The translations under genes and the position numbers were made by a program. The notes under the pieces were generated by a model. The model searched no databases. It had not been told where the DNA came from and saw only the letters and a program-made list of their open reading frames with translations. Positions 47,801-56,800 of a stretch of 64,000 nucleotides of DNA are shown piece after piece (within the stretch, counting starts at the first letter, position 1; each line of letters opens with the position of its first letter). Source of the DNA: Arion vulgaris. Its lineage: Eukaryota; Mollusca; Gastropoda; Stylommatophora; Arionidae. The stretch is from NCBI GenBank assembly GCA_020796225.1, contig CM036758.1, positions 68,895,274 through 68,959,273 of the forward strand, in the 5' to 3' direction.

Positions 47801-50800
47801 TAACCTTAACTCTTAACCTAACTCTAACTCTAACTGGCCTTCTAACCTAACCTAACCTAACCTAACCTAACTGCCTAACCCTAACTGACCTAACCTTAAC
47901 TTAACTAACCTAACTGCCTAACCTAAGCCTGCCTATCCTACTGCTACTAACTGCTAACTGCCTGACCTGCCTGCCCTGCCAATGCCTTCACTACTGAACT
48001 TAACCTACTCAGCCTAACCTAACCTAACTCTAACCCTACCTAGCCCAAGCTGGCCCTGAACTGCCTGCCCTACCTAACTCAATCCTAACTACCTACCTTC
48101 ATTTAAGCTATCTTAATTTTAACTTTTAATTTTAATTTTAATCTTAATCCTCTGCAACTTTACTTAACTGCCTTACTTCTAGCCTGTCCTCGCCTAGCCT
48201 GCTGCCTGCCTGCCTGCTGCCTGCAATCTACCTTCTAACCCTGCCTAGCCTAACCTGCCTGCCTAACTCTTCTTAATTTTATCTTAACTTTAATTTTCAA
48301 TTTAACTTAACTCTTAATTTTAATTTTAATTTAACTCTTAATTTAATCTAATTTTAATTTGCTAACTGCCTAATTGCTTAACTCTTATTAATTTAATTTA
48401 ATCTATTAATCTACCTGCCCTGCCTGAACTCTCTACCTGCAACTGCCTGCCTCTACCTTAGCCTGAACTAATCCTAGCCCTGCCTGGCCTGCCTGCCTGC
48501 CTGAACCCTAAGCCAGCCTAACCCTGCAATTTAACCTACCTAATCTAATCTAACCCTACCTAAGCTAACTTAACTAACCTACTAACCTTAACCTACCTTA
48601 ACCTTAACCTGAACTCTAATCTCTAACTTCTAATCAACCTAACTCTAACTGTAACTCTTAACCCTGCCCTGCCAACTAACTCTAACTCTAAGCCTGCTTA
48701 AGCCTAACCCTGGCCTGCCTGCCTACCTGGCCTACTTGCCTGCCTGACCTGAACCCTAAGCCTGCCTGCCTAACCCTACCTGCCTGACCTACCTAACCTG
48801 CCTGAACCTAACCCTGAACCTACCTCTAACCCTACCTAACTCCTAACTCTAACCTGGACTGCCTAATCCTACTCTAAGCCTAACCTAATTTTAACCTACT
48901 TTAATTTTACTTTAATTTTAACTTTAATTTAATTTAATCCTAACCTCTAACTGCTAACTAATCTTAATTTTAATTTTAATTTAACTTTTAACTAACCTGC
49001 TAATTTAACTGGCCTACTGCCTAACTTACCTAACTTTAACCCTAACTCTAACTGCCTAACTCTAACCCTACCTCTAACTCCTGTAACTTAACCTAACTGC
49101 CTGAACTTAGCCTACTGCCTGCCTGCCTACCTAACTGCCTTAACTTCTATCTCTCTGCCTAACTGCCTGCCTAACTCTCTGCTGCAATCTCTGCCTGCTG
49201 CCTGCCTGCCTACTCCTGCTGCCTGCCTAACCTTGCTCCTAACCTGCCTGCCTGCCTGCCTTACTCTAACCTGGCCCTTTAACTTTCTAGCCTGCCTGCC
49301 TGCACTGCCTTAACTCTGCCTGCCCATCTCCTAACCCTTGACTCTAATTTAACCTTAATTCCTAATTTTAACTCTTAACTTACTCTAATTTAACTTTACT
49401 TTTAATTTTAATTTTAATTTAATCTAACTTACCTTAACTACCTTAACTTAATTTTAATGCCTAACTTGATTAATCTTAATTTACTTTTAAGCTTATTGAC
49501 TTGTTAACTGCCTGCCTTGCCTTAACCTACTTTAAGCTGCCTTAACCTGACCTACCCTGAACCTACCTGCCTGAACCTGCCTATCCTAACCAATCCTGGC
49601 CTAATTTAACTGCCTAACCCTAACTCTCTGACCTACCTAACCTTAGCCTAACCTACTTAATCTGCCTTAATCCTAACCTGCCTAATAACTTAACTGCCTG
49701 CTGACCTTAACTCTAACTTAACCTACCTACTCTAACCTAATGCCTGCCTGCCTACCTGAACCCTGAACCCTACCTGAACCCACTAAGCCTGACTGCGCCT
49801 AGCACTCCTGCAATCTTTAATTCTAATTAGTCTGCCTGACCTGGCCTTAATTCCTGGCCTACCTGAATTCTAATCCTAACTTACTCTTCTTTTAACCTTT
49901 CATTCTACTTAACTTTAATCTTCCTATCTTAACTCTAACCTGCCATTAACTTAACTTAACTTAATTTTAACCTTAACCTGCCTTACTCACTTAACTTTTA
50001 ATCTAATTTGCTCTAATCTTCTCTTAACCTTTAACTTAACTGCTTCAACTTATCCTAACCTACCTGCCTGCCTTAACTTGCCTAAGCTCTGCCTGACCCT
50101 AACCTGAACTACTTAACTCCTACTCTGCTACTAACCTACTTCTAACTCCTAACTCTTCTAACCTTCTAACTTAATCTAATTTCTAACCTAACCTTAACCT
50201 TAACTCCTAACTTCTACTTCCTGCTTAACCTTCTTTAAGCCTACCTGCATTCCTTATTTTAATCTAAGCCTAACCTGCCTGCCTTCAACTTAACCTGCCT
50301 CTGCCTAACCCTAACCTCCTAACCTTACCTTAGCTTAACTGCTAATTCTAACCTACCTTTATGCTAACTTCTGCTAATCTTAATTGCCTACCTAACTTCT
50401 CTGCTTAACTCTGCCAATCTAACTTCTTTAACCTTAACTTAACTCTAACTTCTGCTAATTCTACCTTAACTCTAACCCTTACTTCTAACCTATGCACTAA
50501 TGCAACTAACTCCTAGCCTGACCCTAATGCCTGCCTAACCCTGACCCTAACCCTAAGCCTAACCCTACCTGCCTACCTACCTGAACTGCCTGACTGCCTG
50601 CCTAACCTAACCTAGCCTAGACCCTAACCCTAACCTTCTAATCTAATCTACCTTAACTCTTGCTGCCCAACCTAATCTATGACTTAATTCATGCTAACTT
50701 CTTAACCTCTACTAACTTCTTCATTAATTTAATTTATTAATTTCTATTTATTTAATTTTAATTTTAATTTATTTTTAATTTTATTTAATTGTAATTTCAA

Positions 50801-53800
50801 TTTTAATTTTAATTTTAACTTTTGCAATTTTAATTTGTAACTTTACTTTAATCTTATTCAATCTAACTGCCTAATTTAACTTTAACTTACTCTAATCTAA
50901 CTTCCTTAATTCATACTACTTCTAACTTTACTTAACTTCTTAATCTAACTCTAACTTGAACTTGCCAATACTTACCTGCTGGAACTGCCTATTTTACCTA
51001 CCTGAACTTCTTAACCTTAACTTAATCTTAATCTAATCTCCTCTGCCTAAGCCTGGAACTGCTAACCCTAACTGATCCTTGAACCTGCCTGCCTAAGCCT
51101 AACTCCTAACTCTGAACCTTAACTTCACTACTCTAACTCTAACCTTAACTCTAACCCTAACTTAACCTAACTCTACCTAATCCTAACCTAACTCTAATCC
51201 TAACTGCCTAACCTAACCTAACCTTAACCCTAACCCTAACCCTAACTTCTAACTTCCTTAGCCTAACCTTAACCTTAATCTAGCCTACTCCTAACTGCCT
51301 GAACCTGCCTGCCTGCCTGCTCTAAGCCTGCTGGCCTGGCCTGAACCCTGCCTGTGCCTGCCTAGCCTAACCCTAAGCCTGCCTAACTGCTAACCTGTAC
51401 CTACCTACCTTAAGCCTACCTCCTACCTTACCTAACCTGACTGCCTGAACCTACCTACCTAACCTGCCTACCTAACCTAATCCTAACCTGCCTAACCTAA
51501 CTCCTAACCTAACCTAACTGCTAATCCTAAGCCTACCCTACCTAACTCTAACGCCTAATCCTAACCTGAATCTTAACTTTAACCTACCTTAAGCCTAACC
51601 TTAACTTTAATCCTAATCTTACCTTAAGTCTAACTTAATTCTAACTTTACTTTACTTTAGTCTGCTAGTCTTAACTTTCTAATTTTACTGCTTAGTTTTA
51701 ATTTAACTTAACTTTTAACTTATTTAACTGCCTTAATTTAATTTAACCTTTAATCCTGCCTAACCTAACTGCTAATTGCTAACCTAACCTGCCTAACTTA
51801 ACTTAACTCTACCCTAACCTGCCTAACCTACCTGTCTCCTGCCTGCCTGCCTGTCCTGACTGCCTGCTGGCTGACAACTGCCTACTGCCTGTAACCTGTA
51901 ATCTCTAACCTTATTCTATTTTAATCTGCCTTGAATTTTAATCTATTAATTTTAATTAATTTTAATCTTGTAATTTAATTTTATTTTATTCTTAACTTCT
52001 TTAATTTTAATTTTAACTTAATCTTAACTTTTAACTTTAACTTTTAATTTCTACTCACTTGCCTCTAATCCTAACTTTATTACTTTCCTATTTAATCTAA
52101 CTTCTACTCATTACTTATCTTAACCTTAACTCTTAATCTCTAACTAACCTAATCTAACCCTAACTAACTTAACTTCTAATTCCTAACCTAACCTACCTAA
52201 CCTAACCTTAATCTCTAACCTAACCCTACTCTAACTTACCCTAACCCTAACTCTACCTACCCTACCTAAGCCCTGACTTACCTAAGCCCTTCCTACTTGC
52301 CTGACTCCTAACCTAAGCCTAACTGCTACTCCTAACCTCCTTGCCTAACTCCTAACCTTTGCCTACCCTAACTCCTGCTCCTAACCTGCCTGCCTCTGCC
52401 TACCTTAACTTCTAAGCCTAACCTGACTCTGCTGCCTAACTCTACCTTAATCTTACTTACCTACTCCTAACCTTAACCTACCTTTTAACCCTAATCTTAT
52501 CTAACCCTAAGCCTAGCCCTAAGCCTAAGCCTACCTCTAACCTAGCCTAACCTTAAGCCTACCTTAATTACCTAATCCTAACTCTAACCTAACTCTAACC
52601 TTTAATCCTAACTTAACCTCAATTCTAACTCTAACCTAACCTTAATCCAACCCTAATCCATGCTAATAACCAATTTAACTCTAACTCTAACCTTAACCTA
52701 ACCTACTCTAACCTATAACTCCTAACCTAACCTACTGCCTAAGCCTAACTCAACTCTAACTCTAATGCCTACCTACTCTGCTAACTCAATTCTCCTAACT
52801 CTAACTACTTACTTCTCCTGCCTTAATCCTAACTTAACCTAACCCTAACCTAACCTACTTACTTAACTTTAATTCTTTAATGCTCTGAACCTTAACTCTG
52901 CACTGCCTGCCTTAGCCTACCTAACTACCTACCTGACTGCACTAATCCTACCTGACACTTGTCAACTGCCTACCCTAACCTATCCTGAATCCTGCCCTGC
53001 CTAACTCCTAATCCAATCTAAGCTCTCTTAACTTACTCATTTTAATTACTGCCTTAACTTGCTACTGTCTTTTACTAACTTGCCTTCCTGCCTGCCTAAG
53101 TCTAATTCCAATTTAACTGACTTCTTATCTACCTGCCATGCCTTAACTTCCTGTCCTGCCAATTACCTTAATCTAAGCCTAACCTTAACGCCTAAGCCTA
53201 CCTGCCTAACCTGCACTGCCTAACTGCCTAACCTGCCTGCCTGCCTGCCTAACCCTAATGCTCCTAACCTGCCTGACCTACTCTAACCTAATCTTAACCC
53301 TAATCCTAACTACCTAACTCCTGCCCTAACCCTAACTCCTACCTAATCCTACTAACCCTAAGCCTAGCCTGCCTGCCTGAACCTAGCTGCCTGCCTGCCT
53401 GACTGAACCTGCCTGCCTTGACCCTAACCTGCCCTGAACTAATCCTACCTGGACTGCCTAACCCTACCTACCTGAACCTGCCTAACTGCCTAACCTACCT
53501 GCCTGACTGCCTGAACCTGCCTGCCCTTAACCTACCTTAACCTACCTTAATGTCTACCTGACCTTGCAACTTACTTGCCAATCCTGACCTGCCTGCCTGC
53601 CTGCCTTAGCCTACTACTTCTAATCTAACTCTAAGCCTAAGCTCTAACTTGCAACTTAATCTTTCTTTCTTTAATTAATCTTTCTAATTTAATTAATCAC
53701 TAATTCTAATTAATTTTAACTAATCTAATCTATCAATCTAATCTTTAACTTAACTAATTTTAACTCTTAACCTTAACTTACTTTTGAATTAACCTAATCT

Positions 53801-56800
53801 TAACTTAATTTAACTAACTCTAACTATCTAATTAATACCTTGCTAATTAACGTAATTCAATCTAACTTAATCTACATCTAACTTAATTTAATTTAATTAA
53901 TTTTAATTTAATTTTCAATTTACACTATACATTCCAATCTCTAACTTACTAATTTAATTCTAATTAATTCTAATTTTAATGCTTTAACTTACCTAATTTT
54001 AACTTACTGTTAATTTACTTTTAATTCATTCTGCCTTCTCTAATTTTAACTTAGTTAAATTCTAATTTAATTTTTTTAATTTAATTTTGAATTCTTAATT
54101 GTCCGTTATTTGTTTAATTTTAATTTTATCTTAATCCTAGCTGTATTCTAATTTTAATGTTAATTTATTCTAATTTTAATTTAATTTTAATCTAACTTTA
54201 ATTCTCCTAACCTAACCTTAATTAACCCTACTTTACTTAACTATTTAACCTGACCTAACTCTAACTCTATTTAACTACTCATCTAACCTAACCCTAACTT
54301 TAACTTAACCTAAGCTAATTTTAAGGCTAATTTACTTAATCTAACTTTTAATTTTACCTATCTAACTTAATTCTTACCGATTTTCTAACTTAAGTTTATC
54401 TTAACCTAAGCCTTGACTTAATTTAATCTAACTTTAACTATCTAATTCAATTCTATTCACCTAACCTTAACCTGAACTCCTACCTACTATCAATGCCTGC
54501 TGTATTTTCCCTCCTTGGTTAACCTTTCTAATCTAATAATCATTATATTATCTCCTAATTTCCTAATCTATCTAATCCTAATAACTTTCTAACTTCTAAT
54601 CCTGAACCCTTAACTTCCAACTGGCCTAATTTGAACTTAACCCTAATCTAACTCCTAACTCAACCCTAACTATGCCTACCTTAACTCTAACTAGCCTTAA
54701 TTCTAATCTAACCTGAACTTACAACTAATCTGCTAATTCTTGGCCCAACTCTAACTTAATCTTAATAATCTTGAACTGTTTAATACTTAACTTTAATTTT
54801 AACCTTAACTTAACTTTAACTCCAATTAACTTAACTCACCACTAACCTTAACCTAACCTAATCTAACCCTACTCTAGCAACTACATCTTAACTTTAACCT
54901 ACCAACCTTTAACTGAACCTACTTAACCTTGAATATCTACTTAACTCTAACTAACTTAACCTAATTCTTACTCATCCTAACCTTGCTAACTCCTAATTGC
55001 CTAACTCTTACCTAGACCTAACCCTAACCCTAACTACCACTTCAACCTAACCTCAATTCCTTTGACCTCTATCCTACAACTTGAATGCTCTCCTTACCTT
55101 ACCTAAGCCCTGGCACTGAACACTAGGCCTATGCTGACCTCGACTGACCTCCCACTGGATTCCGTGGTTACCATACAAACTCTTGCCATGTCCTATAGAC
55201 CTTGTATTATCCTGAACAATCAACCTAAACAACCATTTGAAAATAACTTAAGGTTGATAACAACAGTTAAACAAATGACGACGAGATAACATTTACCATT
55301 ATTCTACTTAATACAGTTACTTTTTAGCTACTAACATGTTGATTTTACCGTTTACAATTGTGATTTACATTTTCAGATGTTGGATTCTAAGTCTAACTAG
55401 TTAAAATATAGGATAGAATGGCTAAGAATGGAGCATGAATTTGATACTCATTGCGGTTTTTAGTAGTTTACTCTCGTCCTGCGTCGTGTGATGCCTCCAT
55501 CATGGTTCTTTGTCTTTTAATGTAATTTATCTATTGCTTCTTCCTCCTGAATTGACTGAGCTTTCTTGTAACACTGACCATCAGCGCCTCAACGCTTTCT
55601 GTAGAAGTTTCTTGGAGTATGTTTTTTAGATCGTGTCTCGTTGGCTTTGTAATTCAAATTTGGAATTTTTCATTTCAAAGGCTGTATTTTTTCCAGGATT
55701 TTCTATCAGTTGATTTTCCATACATTAAAGCTTGCTCTCCATTGTGTTCATTAATCTTTCTTAGGTATTCTTTAATTGCAAAAGGATATAAACTTCCACT
55801 TGTTCAATATGCTTGTAGTATTCCTCTCTGAATGCCTTTTATTGAGCATTAAATGCTTTATGAATGTTGATCTCTCCATTTCCTGATTGTTATTTCTTAC
55901 AATATTGTCTTTTCTTCTTGGAATACCAGTTTCATTTGATAATTCCAATTTCAGCTGCATTTGTAATTCTCTGTTAATGTATTTACGAAGTTTCACGGTC
56001 TATTTACTCCAGCTTCGAAACTTGCTTGTTTCCTCCGTGAATTGTCGTTGTGCTATGCAATCTGGGGCTTGTTGATGTCGATAATTGAGGATCATCGGTG
56101 GCTGAGATGTAGATTCTGTACAGCCATCTCCAAGGCTTTACCTGAGGATCCAGTGTAATCCCAGCTTGGTGAGTGGCTTTAAGTTCCATATAAGAGTTGT
56201 CATCTGAACTTGATAGCTTTTCCAGCAGTTGAATGGAGGGTGTGAGATATTGTATAGTGTCATCTTAGTGTTTTGATAATGAGTTGAACAGCTTGGAATT
56301 CCCGTGCTCATCTGATTGACCTGTGTAGTTCAACTGCCGGTATGGAATTGCGAATGAATCATTTTCCGGGTTAAGGTGTATCTTTTCTCTGGATCAGCAG
56401 ATATCAATTTTCTGCCGCAGACGTTCTTCTAGTTCCGTTTTTTTGTTGGTTACCCTTCTGCATTCCATTGCATAATGTAATGGTGAAAGTTTGTCCTGCT
56501 GCCAGTAGTATTTCCATGCCCCTGGCTTTCAAAAATCAACAGCGTGCCAGTAGCTAAGGGTGGACCCTCGAGGCAGGTAGTCTGTCCTACCACCACCTGG
56601 TGGTTTATGCAGGCTGCACCACAGTTATAAAATATTTGGCATGGCTATGAGATGTTCGTATGTGTTGATTCCCTTTCCACCAATAATGGCTGACACTTCC
56701 TTTTGGATATTTTTTTTGAGGTTGTTCTCTAGACAGTGCAGTCTCCTGCTGAGAGATCTCTTTCCAGGTTTGTTCTGGAGTCGTCCTCTTAGATGACTTC

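Noticed and set aside
46660..55130. True chromosome end (telomere)
   Set aside because: Ordinary gene exons and transposons lie on both sides, the repeats are highly degenerate, and the block is inside a hAT element.
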